Below are positions 19,463 to 28,647 of a stretch of 54,860 nt of DNA, piece after piece. A program made the translations under genes and the position numbers. The DNA is from Bradyrhizobium neotropicale (GTDB lineage: Bacteria; Pseudomonadota; Alphaproteobacteria; Rhizobiales; Xanthobacteraceae): contig NZ_LSEF01000010.1 in NCBI RefSeq assembly GCF_001641695.1, positions 2,673 to 57,532 on the forward strand, written 5' to 3'. Under the pieces are notes generated by a model. The model was not told where the DNA came from and did no database searches. It saw only the letters and a program-made list of their open reading frames with translations. The number at the start of each line of letters is the position of its first letter. Position 1 is the stretch's first letter.

Positions 19463-21418
19463 TCAGCCTCGACGCTTCTTCTTTGCCTTCTTTCCCGGCA
19501 CGCCCTTCGCAGGCCACGGCGTGACCGATGGCGGCTCTCCGGCGTGGCCGGGCTTGTTCCGATGCTTCTTTTTCTTTCCGAAAGCCAGCGCATCGTCGAA
19601 TTTCGGCCTGCGCTCGCCGTGCGACTTGCTGTGGTGCTTCGGCCCCTTCGCATCGCGCGAACGATCGGCGCGACGCTCATCGCGATCGCTGTCGCCGGCG
19701 TCGCGCCGAGGCGCGTGTGACCGCTCTTCCGAAGGTGCCTGCCCTTGCGGCGCGTTTGCCAGCGGCTCGATGCGGATGCTGTCTTCCTTGTCCGGGCGCT
19801 TGATCTTGGCGGCGAAGGAGTCTGCAACCCGCTCGGATATCTCGAACTCGGTCGTGGTATCCATGATCTTGATAGCGCCGATGTCGCGCTTGTCGATGCC
19901 GCCACGACGGCAGATCATCGGCAACAACCAGCGTGCTTCCGCATTCTTTCTGCGTCCGATGGCGGCGCGGAACCAGACGCTCGCCTCCGCCATGCCGTGG
20001 CGCGAGGAGGTTTTTCCCGATTTCGATCGGGGCCTCACCGGGCGATCTTCGCCGCCCTCGCCCTGAAATCTGTCGCGACCGCGATCGTCGCGCGGCCGGC
20101 CGCTTCGCTCACCCGGATCGATGATGTCCTCGGGCGATGGCAGTCGCGCGCGATAAAGCCGCGCCAGCGCCGCAGCGATATCCTCGGGCGATCGCTCGGC
20201 CAACAAGGCCTGCGCCAGAACCAGATCGTCGGCAGTCGTCTCCTCGGTGAACAACACGCCCTTCATGCGCTCATGATCGAGCTTGCGGATTTCATCGACC
20301 TGGGGCGCCGTCCCCCACTCCGCATCGATGCCGGACAGATTCAGCAGCAATTCAGCACGCCGCCGTCGCGCGGGCGGCACCAGGAGGACGCTTGTACCCT
20401 TTCGGCCCGCGCGTCCCGTGCGCCCTGAGCGATGCTGCATGACCTCCGCGTCATTGGGCAGATCCGCATGAATGACGAGGTCGAGGCTGGGCAGGTCGAT
20501 GCCACGGGCGGCCACGTCGGTCGCCACGCAGACGCGGGACCGTCCATCGCGGAGCGACTGAAGCGCCAGGGTTCGCTCGTTCTGCGTCAACTCGCCGGAC
20601 AGAGCGACCGCGGAAAAGCCGCGCTCCAGGAGCGCCGCCTGCAAGTGCCTGACGGCATCGCGCGTGCTGCAAAACACCAGGGCGCTCGGCGCCTCGAAGA
20701 AGCGCAAGACGTTGACGACCGCGTGCTCGACATCGCCGGGGGCGATCCGGATGGCCCGGTATTCGATATCGGCATGACCGCCTTCGTCGCCCGCGACCTC
20801 GATCCGAAAGGCCTGCTGTTGATACTGCTTGGCCAGCGCGACGATGCCGCGTGGAAACGTCGCCGAGAACAGCAAGGTGCGGCGCGTGTCCGGCGTGGTC
20901 TCGAGGATGAATTCCATGTCCTCGCGAAAGCCGAGATTTAGCATTTCGTCGGCCTCGTCGAGCACGACTGCGGTCAATTGGGAGATGTCCAGACGACCGC
21001 GCCGCAAATGATCGCACAATCGGCCGGGCGTGCCGACGACGATGTGAGCGCCCGCGGCGAGCTCGCGCTGTTCGCGGCGCGGATCCATGCCGCCGACACA
21101 GGAGACGACGCGCCCACCCGCATGTCCATAAAGCCAGGCAAGCTCACGCTGGACCTGCAGCGCGAGTTCGCGGGTCGGCGCCACGATCAAGGCGAGAGGC
21201 GCTGCAGCCGGCTCAAATCGTTCGGCACCGCCCAGCAGATTCTTTGCCATGGCGAGGCCATAGGCCAGCGTCTTGCCGGAGCCGGTCTGTGCGGAAACCA
21301 GCAGGTCGCGGTCAGCGGCTTCGTCAGTGAGCACAGCGAGCTGAACGGGGGTCGGTGAATCGTAGTTCCGCTCGGCCAATGCTCGGGCGAGCGGCGGAGG
21401 AAGGGTCGGAAATGACAC
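19463..21418 (-). CDS. DEAD-box ATP-dependent RNA helicase (DbpA-like C-terminus)
   Basis: The 651-residue helicase starts at the GTG at 21418 (VSFPTLPPPLARALAERNYD). The open frame continues 64 codons upstream, but that part does not resemble protein. Motifs are AQTGSGKT (I), PTREL (Ia), GTPGR, VLDEADEML (II), SATF (III) and HRSGRTGRAGRKG (VI). Residues about 470-560 contain a DbpA-type RNA-binding domain (ARWLLPMICRRGGIDKRDIG), which in DbpA contacts 23S rRNA. The tail is highly basic and ends KGVPGKKAKKKRRG. It probably remodels RNA during ribosome assembly or cold adaptation. Confidence 0.93.
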   Translation of the reverse strand: MSFPTLPPPLARALAERNYDSPTPVQLAVLTDEAADRDLLVSAQTGSGKTLAYGLAMAKNLLGGAERFEPAAAPLALIVAPTRELALQVQRELAWLYGHAGGRVVSCVGGMDPRREQRELAAGAHIVVGTPGRLCDHLRRGRLDISQLTAVVLDEADEMLNLGFREDMEFILETTPDTRRTLLFSATFPRGIVALAKQYQQQAFRIEVAGDEGGHADIEYRAIRIAPGDVEHAVVNVLRFFEAPSALVFCSTRDAVRHLQAALLERGFSAVALSGELTQNERTLALQSLRDGRSRVCVATDVAARGIDLPSLDLVIHADLPNDAEVMQHRSGRTGRAGRKGTSVLLVPPARRRRAELLLNLSGIDAEWGTAPQVDEIRKLDHERMKGVLFTEETTADDLVLAQALLAERSPEDIAAALARLYRARLPSPEDIIDPGERSGRPRDDRGRDRFQGEGGEDRPVRPRSKSGKTSSRHGMAEASVWFRAAIGRRKNAEARWLLPMICRRGGIDKRDIGAIKIMDTTTEFEISERVADSFAAKIKRPDKEDSIRIEPLANAPQGQAPSEERSHAPRRDAGDSDRDERRADRSRDAKGPKHHSKSHGERRPKFDDALAFGKKKKHRNKPGHAGEPPSVTPWPAKGVPGKKAKKKRRG

Positions 21419-21796
21419 GAGATGGAAAACCTTGGTTAATTCAGGCGCAAACCGGCGAGCCGCAGGACCTGAAACGCGCGTGCCGGCAAGCGGCCAGTCG
21501 CACGCGTGGCGATTTGGCCCGGTCTTTACGCCAGGCGGAGGCAAATCACCATAGCTATGCGGCATGGCGATGCCGGTGACCGCACCATTTCCCGCATAAG
21601 TCGGCGACAAAGCCGAAGCTTTTTGCTGCCCGCGACCTTGATACAGCTCGCGCCAAGGGCGCCGGTCCGCAGGCTGAGTGCGCCGCCCTCAGATATCGGC
21701 AGGGCAAGATCGCCGGGCCGACTGGATGCAAACCTTGTCGCATCGGCAATTCGACCCCAAATCGTGCCTCGCGAGAGAACAGGATACGGGTGAGAC

Positions 21797-22150
21797 ATGG
21801 CCGACGGAATATCGCTTGCCGACAAACTCGCGACCTTTCAGGATATTTGGTCTCCGCGCACGATCACGACCTTCAACGATTGCGACGTGATGGTGGTGAA
21901 GGTGAAGGGAGAGTTTACCTGGCACAAGCACGAGGATACCGACGATTTCTTTCTTGTCCTCAAAGGCAGTATGGACATCGAATTGCGGGATCGCACGGTG
22001 ACGCTCGGTCCGGGCGAACTCTACGTCGTGCCCAAAGGTGTTGAACATCGCCCGGTGGCACGCGAGGAGGTCCACCTCCTGCTGATCGAGCCGACCGGCA
22101 CGCCGAACACGGGCGACAAGGCGACCGCCGCAGCGCGCAAGGTCGTCTGA
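21797..22150 (+). CDS. Cupin-domain protein
   Basis: The 117-residue single-cupin protein has motif 1 as FTWHKHEDTDDFFLVLKGSM, with the two His and a Glu/Asp that bind metal, and motif 2 as LGPGELYVVPKGVEHRP. Such small cupins are usually metal-dependent isomerases or dioxygenases, or binders; the reaction here is unknown. The ATG at 21797 has a weak upstream site (GGTGAGAC). The gene is divergent from the helicase, and 21419-21796 shows no other gene. Confidence 0.9.
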   Translation: MADGISLADKLATFQDIWSPRTITTFNDCDVMVVKVKGEFTWHKHEDTDDFFLVLKGSMDIELRDRTVTLGPGELYVVPKGVEHRPVAREEVHLLLIEPTGTPNTGDKATAAARKVV

Positions 22151-22172
22151 GGAGTACACGGCCCTTCGGACC

Positions 22173-22685
22173 CTAATCCCTGGAAGTCACCAGCTTGCTG
22201 AAGCCGCTGACCAGCCTTGCTCTGGCCTGCGCAACATAGTCCCGCGCCGCGTGGCTCAAGGCGCGGACGACCCGCCAGGCCTCGGTTGCTTGCAGCCAGG
22301 CCTTCGCCTCGGCGAACTTCGTATAGGCCCAAGCGAAAGCCGGAATCCTCATCAGCTTGTCGCGCGTGAGATGAAACAGGCGCTCGACCAGCACGAGCTT
22401 GAGGAGTTCGCCGATGATGAAGGTCACCGCACCGCTCAGGACCTGGCCCGTCGCGGCGAGGTATGCTGCCACCGGCTTGATCGGCTCCAGAATGATCACG
22501 GGCACCGAAAACAAGGCGAGCGATGGATAAGGCGGCAGCGATCTGATCCAGGCCCGCAATCGCTTGAATTCGAAATGCTGTCCGATCCAACGCGATATCG
22601 GCCGGGCCACGGCCATGAAGACCGCGTCGACCAGAAAGTAGATGGCGGCCAGGACGAAAGTGACGGGTTTCAGGATCTGCTTCAC
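22173..22685 (-). CDS. Conserved membrane protein, function unknown
   Basis: The 170-residue product is read from the GTG at 22685 (VKQILKPVTFVLAAIYFLVD), with GGGAGAGG just upstream. Two or three hydrophobic segments lie in the first 100 residues (FVLAAIYFLVDAVFMAV, LALFSVPVIILEPI, AVTFIIGELLKLVLV). The C-terminus is amphipathic and basic. It resembles alphaproteobacterial membrane proteins of unknown role. An ATG at 22733 is possible but lacks a site. Confidence 0.75.
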   Translation of the reverse strand: MKQILKPVTFVLAAIYFLVDAVFMAVARPISRWIGQHFEFKRLRAWIRSLPPYPSLALFSVPVIILEPIKPVAAYLAATGQVLSGAVTFIIGELLKLVLVERLFHLTRDKLMRIPAFAWAYTKFAEAKAWLQATEAWRVVRALSHAARDYVAQARARLVSGFSKLVTSRD

Positions 22686-22809
22686 GGTACCTCTCCCGCG
22701 AAGTGAAAGCCGGAACTTGGACCTAAGTTTCACCTTAGCATGGATGACTCGCGGATTCCTGATGGAACTTTTTAGGCGTCGAGCCTGCTCCTGCGTCTTT
22801 TGGCCGCCA

Positions 22810-22869
22810 TCATCCCGCCGGCTCCGGCCGCGGCCCGATCGTCGACTTCACCGTCTTCATGCCAGCGCA
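22810..22869 (-). pseudogene. C-terminal relic of a second zinc dehydrogenase
   Basis: The minus frame reads MKTVKSTIGPRPEPAG then stop. The intact dehydrogenase at 23839 ends MRTVKSTIVPWPELVE, and the DNA is also similar. This is the leftover end of a paralogous or duplicated dehydrogenase gene, cut by a stop 20 codons upstream. The rest of 22686-22885 shows nothing else. Confidence 0.5.
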
Positions 22870-22885
22870 TCAATGGGACCCGCTC

Positions 22886-23311
22886 TCAGATCTCCGCAAA
22901 GACCTCCAGCAGATTGGCGTCGGGATCGCGGAAGAACAGCGTCCGATGTCCAAAGGACTGATCCGTCGGCGGCGACAGTAGCGCAACGCCCTGTCGAAGG
23001 AGTTCGTCGGCACACGCGTCGACTTCGGCCGCGGACACCTTGAAGGCCAGTTGGAGCGCGGCGCTGCCCGCCGGCGTCGGCGCGTCAGTCGCGGTCCGGC
23101 TCGGCCTTGCCAGCGCCAGCGTATTGGTGCCGACACGATATTCGATCCAGTTCGGCGACAGCTCGCGCAGCAGTGGAAAGGCGAGGACGTCCTCATAGAA
23201 GCGACGCATCGCCGCCATGTCGCGGACAAAAATGACGGTGTAGTCGATCGCGCTGATAGCGCCGAAGGGCGAGCGGGCGCGCCGGCTCTGCTCGCCAGTG
23301 TGTTCGTCCAT
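22886..23311 (-). CDS. VOC (glyoxalase/bleomycin-resistance fold) protein
   Basis: The 141-residue product starts at the ATG at 23311 (MDEHTGEQSRRA), with AAGG 8 nt upstream; nearby in-frame ATGs (23320, 23326) are possible. The VOC fold is clear: DYTVIFVRDMAAMRRFYEDV for the first module and GHRTLFFRDPDANLLEVFAE for the last, with the terminal metal Glu. Members bind metal and act as glyoxalases, dioxygenases or drug binders; the substrate is unknown. It lies 41 bp downstream of the DUF5680 gene and is probably cotranscribed with it. Confidence 0.9.
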   Translation of the reverse strand: MDEHTGEQSRRARSPFGAISAIDYTVIFVRDMAAMRRFYEDVLAFPLLRELSPNWIEYRVGTNTLALARPSRTATDAPTPAGSAALQLAFKVSAAEVDACADELLRQGVALLSPPTDQSFGHRTLFFRDPDANLLEVFAEI

Positions 23312-23352
23312 TTTCATGTCCTTCATTCCGTGGGGCACGTGCGGCGATATCA

Positions 23353-23835
23353 TCATCGCAGCAGACCGCCGCTGTAGCGCAGCTCGTAGAGCAACGCGCC
23401 ATCGCGACGCGAGATCGTCTCGACGCCGTGGAAGCGCTCGAGCGCGCCCTCGACGTCGTTGCGATAGGTCATGCCGGCCTGCTCGAACAGGCGCGGGCCG
23501 CGGTAGGGCTCCGCGACGTCGATGGCCAGCAGCGCCTGGCGCAGGAACTTGTAGATCTCGAGCAGGGTCTGCCGATCGGTGATCTCCGCGCGAGCGCCGC
23601 CGCTGTAGCTCATCGACCAGATGACCTGATCATTGCGCGACACCGTCTCCTGCCCGACAAAGAACCCCATGCCGAAATAGATGTCGCGATAGGCAAAAGG
23701 CGGCGCCCGATGCTCGAGCTGTTTGGAGCCGGCGAGCAGCGGCGTCGCCACGGTCGCCTCGTCGTCCAGGCCCGCATAGGTCCGCCGCTTGGCTTCGACC
23801 AGAAACGCTGCGAGGCCGTGGAGGATTAACGACAT
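23353..23835 (-). CDS. DUF5680 family protein
   Basis: The 160-residue protein matches what I know of DUF5680: FLVEAKRRTYAG near the start, then HRAPPFAYRDIYFGMGFFVG and VIWSMSYSGG. The function is unknown. The repeated W/Y-SYSGG and LRYSGG elements suggest two similar strands. The start at 23835 is only 3 bp after the stop of the upstream zinc-dehydrogenase gene, so the two are translated from one message. The pairing suggests a role tied to that enzyme's substrate. Confidence 0.85.
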   Translation of the reverse strand: MSLILHGLAAFLVEAKRRTYAGLDDEATVATPLLAGSKQLEHRAPPFAYRDIYFGMGFFVGQETVSRNDQVIWSMSYSGGARAEITDRQTLLEIYKFLRQALLAIDVAEPYRGPRLFEQAGMTYRNDVEGALERFHGVETISRRDGALLYELRYSGGLLR

Positions 23836-23838
23836 GGA

Positions 23839-24990
23839 TTACTCGACCAGTTCCGGCCACGGCACGATGGTCGACTTCACCGTCCTCATCGCCATCGCAT
23901 CGCTCACGGCCTGCGCGACGCCTTCTTCCGTGAACGGATAGATCGTCTGCGTCTTCAGCCACGGATATTTGTCGCGGGTGCGGTAGAGCATGTCGACACC
24001 GAGCGGCAGATCGTTGCCGGTAAAACCCCAGGATCCGAGCACGTTGAGGTCCTTGGTGCAGATGCGGTGCCAGGAGGTGTCGATCGAGCCGGCGTCGGTG
24101 AACTGCCCCATCTCGACATAGGTGCCGCCGTCGCGCAGCATCTCGATGCCTTCCGGACCGGCGGTGGGATGGCCCGAGCAATCCATCACGAGATCGGCGC
24201 CGAAGCCGCCGACGATGTCGCGCACCGCTTTGATGCGCGCCTCGGGCGTCTTGAGCGCTTCGATGTTGACGGTCGCTTCCGCGCCGAACTCGCGCGCGAG
24301 TCTGAGCCGTGGCTCCTCCGGCGCACCGACGCAGATCACCCGCCCTGCCCCCATCTCCTGCGCGGCCGCGACGGCCAGAATGCCGATCGGGCCCGAGCCC
24401 TGGATCACCACCGTGTCGCCCCAAGTGAAGCCGCCGGCGCGGCTCGCGCGGTTGAAGGCGCGGATGCAGGAGGTGAGCGGCTCCGACAGCGCGCCCAGCC
24501 GCAACGACATGTCGTCGGGCAGCTTGTAGATCTTGGTGCCCGGCAGCATGTCGAGATCGACATAGACATATTCGGCCCAGCCGCCCCACAGATGCGGCGC
24601 CTTGTCGAAGCCGAGATAGCGACCGTAATAGACCGGCGTCAGGCATTTGTTGGCGGTCTGCGGATAATGGATGCAGTAGTAGCAGCGGCCGCAGGGCATC
24701 AGCGGCGGGATCATCACCTTCGAGCCGACCGCAAGCGGCTTGCTCATGAAGTCTTCAGTGAACTCATCGCCGCATTCGACGATAACGCCGCCGAGCTCGT
24801 GGCCGAGCGTGAACGGCCAGGGCAACGGCTTCGGCCAATGACCCTTGAGGATGTGCAGGTCGGTGCCGCAAACACCGCAGGCGCCGATCTTGATCAGCGC
24901 GCCCTTCCGGCCGACCTTCGGCCACGGCACGGTGCGAATGACGGGTTCAGTGCCCGGCCCGGCATGGGTGCAGACGCGGATTGATTCCAT
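23839..24990 (-). CDS. Zinc-dependent alcohol dehydrogenase (MDR family)
   Basis: The 383-residue oxidoreductase starts at the ATG at 24990 (MESIRVCTHAGPG) with GAGGA upstream. Catalytic-zinc residues are in GACGVCGTDLHI and GHELGGV. The structural-zinc lobe is MPCGRCYYCIHYPQTANKC with four Cys. The Rossmann fold begins at SGPIGILAVAAAQEMGAGRV. It oxidises an alcohol or polyol with NAD(P)+; the substrate cannot be read from the sequence. It is first in a likely operon with DUF5680 and VOC genes. A repeat element lies upstream at 25082. Confidence 0.93.
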   Translation of the reverse strand: MESIRVCTHAGPGTEPVIRTVPWPKVGRKGALIKIGACGVCGTDLHILKGHWPKPLPWPFTLGHELGGVIVECGDEFTEDFMSKPLAVGSKVMIPPLMPCGRCYYCIHYPQTANKCLTPVYYGRYLGFDKAPHLWGGWAEYVYVDLDMLPGTKIYKLPDDMSLRLGALSEPLTSCIRAFNRASRAGGFTWGDTVVIQGSGPIGILAVAAAQEMGAGRVICVGAPEEPRLRLAREFGAEATVNIEALKTPEARIKAVRDIVGGFGADLVMDCSGHPTAGPEGIEMLRDGGTYVEMGQFTDAGSIDTSWHRICTKDLNVLGSWGFTGNDLPLGVDMLYRTRDKYPWLKTQTIYPFTEEGVAQAVSDAMAMRTVKSTIVPWPELVE

Positions 24991-25081
24991 GGTGTGTCCT
25001 CGCCGCCCGCTTGTTATGATTGATTGGTGCGGGCCGAGAGCAGCGTATGTGAGATGCGCGGTCTCGCCAAGTTGGTTATTC

Positions 25082-25151
25082 GTAGCCCGCATGAAGTGAA
25101 ACGGAATGCGGGGCCGGCGGTCCCGGATTTCGCGGCGCTCCATCCGGGCTA
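25082..25151. repeat. 70-bp dispersed repeat, copy 1
   Basis: It begins GTAGCCCGCATGAAG and ends CATCCGGGCTA, with short inverted ends. It is about 90% identical (7 mismatches in 70) to the copy at 25928 in the same orientation. It lies just beyond the 3' end of the HAD gene. The remainder of 24991-25164 holds the promoter region of the zinc dehydrogenase. Confidence 0.85.
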
Positions 25152-25164
25152 AGGCGGATCAGTT

Positions 25165-25833
25165 CTAGCCGGCGAGCAGGCTTCCGACGATCCGCTCGAC
25201 CTCAACATAGTCCGCAGCGATGTAGTGCGCGCCAGCATCCTTGAGTGTAGCGGCATGGCCCTGGCGGATGTGCCCTGCGGCCAGTAGTCCAATCACCGTT
25301 GCGCCCGCCGCGCGCCCGGCAATGACGCCACTCGCGCTGTCCTCGATGACGATGCAGTCGCACGGCGGCACGCCGATCTCGGCGGCGGCATGCAGGAAAA
25401 TGTCCGGATGCGGCTTGCCTCGCGCGACGTTGGAGGCGCTGAACACCCGTCCCTCGAACAGCGAAACCATGTCCAGGACATCGAGACAGACGGCGAGCCG
25501 GTCCGGCGAGGAGGACGAGGCGATGCAGCGGGACAGCTCGGCGAATTTCGAGATGAAATCCCGCACGCCCGCGATCGGCGAGAGCTCGAGCCTGAACCGC
25601 GTCAAGGTGCGATCCTGATAGTGCTCGCCGAACGCCGGCGGCAGCGTTCGGCCGACCGCGGTCTCGATTGCTGCAATCACCTCGTGAAACCGCTTGCCCA
25701 TGTAGTCGCGATAGGCGTCCTCGACCGTCGTCGGCACGCCCAGCTCGGTCACGATCTCGGCCAGCACGGTGTTGGACAGCACCTCGCTGTCGGCGATGAC
25801 GCCGTCAAAATCGAATATGATCGCTTTGGTCAT
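25165..25833 (-). CDS. HAD-superfamily phosphatase/phosphomutase
   Basis: The 222-residue HAD hydrolase of subfamily I starts at the ATG at 25833 (MTKAIIFDFDGVIADSE) with GAAGGG upstream. Motif I is DFDGVIADS, with the nucleophile Asp and acid/base Asp replaced by Val-Ile spacing normal for the beta-phosphoglucomutase-like group. Motif II is SSSS and motif IV is VIEDSASGVIAG. A four-helix cap lies at about 16-85. It is a sugar-phosphate phosphatase or mutase. The gene and its promoter are bracketed by two copies of the same repeat. Confidence 0.9.
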   Translation of the reverse strand: MTKAIIFDFDGVIADSEVLSNTVLAEIVTELGVPTTVEDAYRDYMGKRFHEVIAAIETAVGRTLPPAFGEHYQDRTLTRFRLELSPIAGVRDFISKFAELSRCIASSSSPDRLAVCLDVLDMVSLFEGRVFSASNVARGKPHPDIFLHAAAEIGVPPCDCIVIEDSASGVIAGRAAGATVIGLLAAGHIRQGHAATLKDAGAHYIAADYVEVERIVGSLLAG

Positions 25834-25927
25834 TGTGCCCTTCCCAGCCGGCGGCACATTGGGAGCCGGCAGTGAGAGTCGCAACTCACGTTTGGCTTCC
25901 AAATCTTACGACGCGCGTTGCAGTCTC

Positions 25928-25998
25928 GTAGCCCGCATGAAGCGGAGCGGAATGCGGGGCCGGCGGCCGCGGATTTCGCTACGCTCCATCCGGGCTAC
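25928..25998. repeat. 70-bp dispersed repeat, copy 2
   Basis: This is the same element as at 25082, in the same orientation, with intact terminal GTAGCCCG...CGGGCTAC inverted ends. It lies upstream of the HAD gene and of the MFS gene at 26077. Confidence 0.85.
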
Positions 25999-26076
25999 GT
26001 GCTCCACACACCCAAGTATCTTGAGCACTCAGCGGCGAACGTGTAAGGCCCGCCCAACTCCTGCCCAGGTGATCGA

Positions 26077-27318
26077 GTGAACCCCCTCCCCCAAAATCCC
26101 GTGGTCGCGTCCGGCTCGTTCGCGGCCATGAAGTCCGTGCCCTACCGCCTCCAGTTCGTGGCTTACGTGCTCGCGATGATGGCCGACAACATCGAGCATG
26201 TGATCAGCTATTGGGTGGTGTTCCAGAAATTCCATTCGCCGGCGCTGGCGGGTTTTGCGGTGCTGTCGCACTGGCTGCCATTCCTGCTGTTCTCGGTCGC
26301 CGTCGGCGGGCTCGCCGACCGGTTCGATCCGCGCCGCATCATCCAGTGCGGCATGCTGCTGTTCATCGTGGCGTCGAGCGGATGGGGGTTCTTCTTCATC
26401 ACCGACACCATTCAGATGTGGCACGCGATGCTGCTGCTCGTGATCCACGGCTGCGCCGGCGTGTTGTGGCAGACGCCAAACCAGCTCCTGCTCTACGACC
26501 TTGTCTGCCCGGCCGACCTGCCGAGCGCGGTGCGGCTCAACGCAATGGCACGCTATCTCGGCATTTTGGTCGGTCCGGCCGTCGGCGGCGTCATCATGCT
26601 GACGCTCGGCACCTCGCACGGCATCATCTTCAATACGCTGTTCTACCTGCCGATGCTGCTCTGGCTGTTCTGGGCGCCGGTGCGCGACAAGAGCGTCGCG
26701 GTGCGGCGCTTCGCCGTCCGCGGCCTCGCCGACATCCTCCTCACCATTCGCGCCATCGGCACCCAGCCGGTCCTGACCGCAATGACGTGGCTTGCCGGCC
26801 TCACTTCCTTCATGATCGGCAACGCCTATCACGCCCAAATGCCGGGCTTCGCCGGCGATCTCGGGCATGGCGATCCCGGCGTCTCCTATAGCGTGCTGCT
26901 CGCTGCCGACGCCGCCGGCGCCCTGCTCGCCGGCATCGCGCTCGAATCCTGGGGACGCCTCAAGGGCACGCCGCGCACCGCGATCACGCTCGCGATGCTG
27001 TGGAGCGTGGCGCTGCTCGGCTTCGCCTCGATGCGGATCTATCCTGCTGCAATCGTATTGCTGTTTGCCGCGGGCTTTTTCGAGCTGTCGTTCAACACGA
27101 TGGCGCAGGCACTGGTGCAGTTGAATGCGCCGCCTGACATCCGCGGCCGCGTCGTCGGCCTTTACAACATGGCAGGGCTCGGGATGCGGGCGTTCAGCGG
27201 CATCACCGTGGGGCTGTTCGGCGCGGCGATCGGCATCCACTGGTCGCTCGGCCTCTCGGCCGCGGTGCTATTGGCGCTGCTGCTGCTGCTCTATCAGCGC
27301 GCAACGAAGACGGCGTAA
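26077..27318 (+). CDS. MFS transporter
   Basis: The 413-residue protein of 11-12 hydrophobic helices starts at a GTG (VNPLPQNPVVASGSF). The loop after helix 2 reads VGGLADRFDPRRI, an MFS motif A variant. The pattern resembles the enterobactin-exporter (EntS)-like group of efflux carriers. The cargo is unknown. The start is assigned to GTG because no in-frame ATG precedes the first helix except MKSVPYRL at about residue 18, a possible alternative. A second MFS gene follows 73 bp downstream; the two are not close relatives. Confidence 0.9.
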   Translation: MNPLPQNPVVASGSFAAMKSVPYRLQFVAYVLAMMADNIEHVISYWVVFQKFHSPALAGFAVLSHWLPFLLFSVAVGGLADRFDPRRIIQCGMLLFIVASSGWGFFFITDTIQMWHAMLLLVIHGCAGVLWQTPNQLLLYDLVCPADLPSAVRLNAMARYLGILVGPAVGGVIMLTLGTSHGIIFNTLFYLPMLLWLFWAPVRDKSVAVRRFAVRGLADILLTIRAIGTQPVLTAMTWLAGLTSFMIGNAYHAQMPGFAGDLGHGDPGVSYSVLLAADAAGALLAGIALESWGRLKGTPRTAITLAMLWSVALLGFASMRIYPAAIVLLFAAGFFELSFNTMAQALVQLNAPPDIRGRVVGLYNMAGLGMRAFSGITVGLFGAAIGIHWSLGLSAAVLLALLLLLYQRATKTA

Positions 27319-27391
27319 GGACGCAGCCTTACGCCGTTGACACCGCCGTCCCGCCACCGCACGCTGATCAGGACGGCTGGAGGATGAGGCG

Positions 27392-28586
27392 TTGCGCAAT
27401 CGCTGGGGCATTCTTGCGATCCTGTTCGTGGTTCGCCTCACCATCGCATTCCAATTCCAGAGCGTGGCCGCGGTCGCGCCGCTGCTTCAACAGACCCTTG
27501 GCGTTGGCCTCGCCGATATCGGCATCCTGATCGGGCTCTATTTCACGCCGGGTGTCGTTCTGGCGCTGCCGGGCGGCGCGATCGGCCGCACCTTTGGCGA
27601 CAAGCTTGCCCACGACCATTGCGGCGCTGCTGCTGATGACGGCCGGCAGCCTCGTGATGGCCGTGACGGACGTCTGGGGCTGGCAGATGGCGGGTCGGCT
27701 CGCCTCCGGCGCCGGCGGCGTGCTGCTCACGGTGCAGCTCACCAAGATGGGCACCGACTGGTTTGCCGGAAAGGAAATCGCGACGGCGATGGCGATCTTC
27801 GTCAACTCCTGGCCGGCCGGCGTCGGAATCTCGCTGCTGGTGCTGCCGGCGATCGGCACGGCATATGGCGCCGGCGCGGTGTTTCTGTCGGCAGGCGCAT
27901 TGACCGCGATCGGCATCGTGCTGATCGCGTTCTATCAGCCGCCGCCAACGACAACCGCACCCGCCGCAGCCGCGGCGCGTCTCGATCGACCTGCGCAGCT
28001 GGCGGTGATCGTCGCGGGCCTGATCTGGGGCCTCTATAATGTCGGCTTCGCCATGATCTTCTCGTTCGGCCCCTCGCTGCTGGCCGAGCGCGGCTGGGGC
28101 ATCGCCGCCGCGGGATCCGCCATCAGCGTGGTGATGTGGCTGTCGGTGCTCTCGGTACCGACGGGCGGCTATCTCGCCGATCGCTTCAAGCGGCCGTTGA
28201 CGCTTGCAATCGTGGCAAGCCTCATCGTCGCGCTGCTGCTGGCCTCGCTGCCCAGGTCGGATGCAGTGATCGCGATCCTCGTCCTCATCGGCCTCGCCAG
28301 CGGCTTTCCGGCCGGCCCGATCATGGGCCTGCCGGCCCGGGTGCTGGGGCCGGAAACCCGGGCGATCGGGATGGGGGTGTTCTACACACTCTTTTATGCC
28401 GCGATGATGCTGGGGCCGGCGGTCGCCGGGCGGCTCGCCAAATGGGGAGGAGGTGCGGGAGTTGCGCTCGACCTGGGCGCCCTCACCGTGCTGGCCTGTC
28501 CGCCGCTGATGTGGCTTTTCGAGCGCATCATCGCCCTCCGACGCCGACCCGGCCCAACCATTCCGGCCGCCGGCTCGCAATCATAA
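27392..28586 (+). pseudogene. MFS transporter broken by a frameshift
   Basis: The N-terminal part is in one frame from the TTG at 27392 (LRNRWGILAILFVVRLTIAF to GGAIGRTFGDK), after GGAGG. The rest is in the +1 frame from about 27605 (PTTIAALLLMTAGSLVMAVT) to the TAA at 28586. Joined, they give a normal 12-TM MFS carrier of about 398 residues, with motif A (GRTFGDK) interrupted at the junction 27598-27615. One extra base, or two missing, explains it. It is either a true inactivating mutation or a sequencing error; no slippery tract is seen, so programmed frameshifting is unlikely. Confidence 0.8.
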
Positions 28587-28647
28587 CCGCGCGTTAACCC
28601 TATGCGCCTTAGGGTCGTACGGACTCCGCCCGGGCGGGGGTCGGGTA

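Noticed and set aside
26029..27240. 403-codon minus-strand frame
   Set aside because: Antisense to the MFS gene, charged low-complexity product, no motifs.
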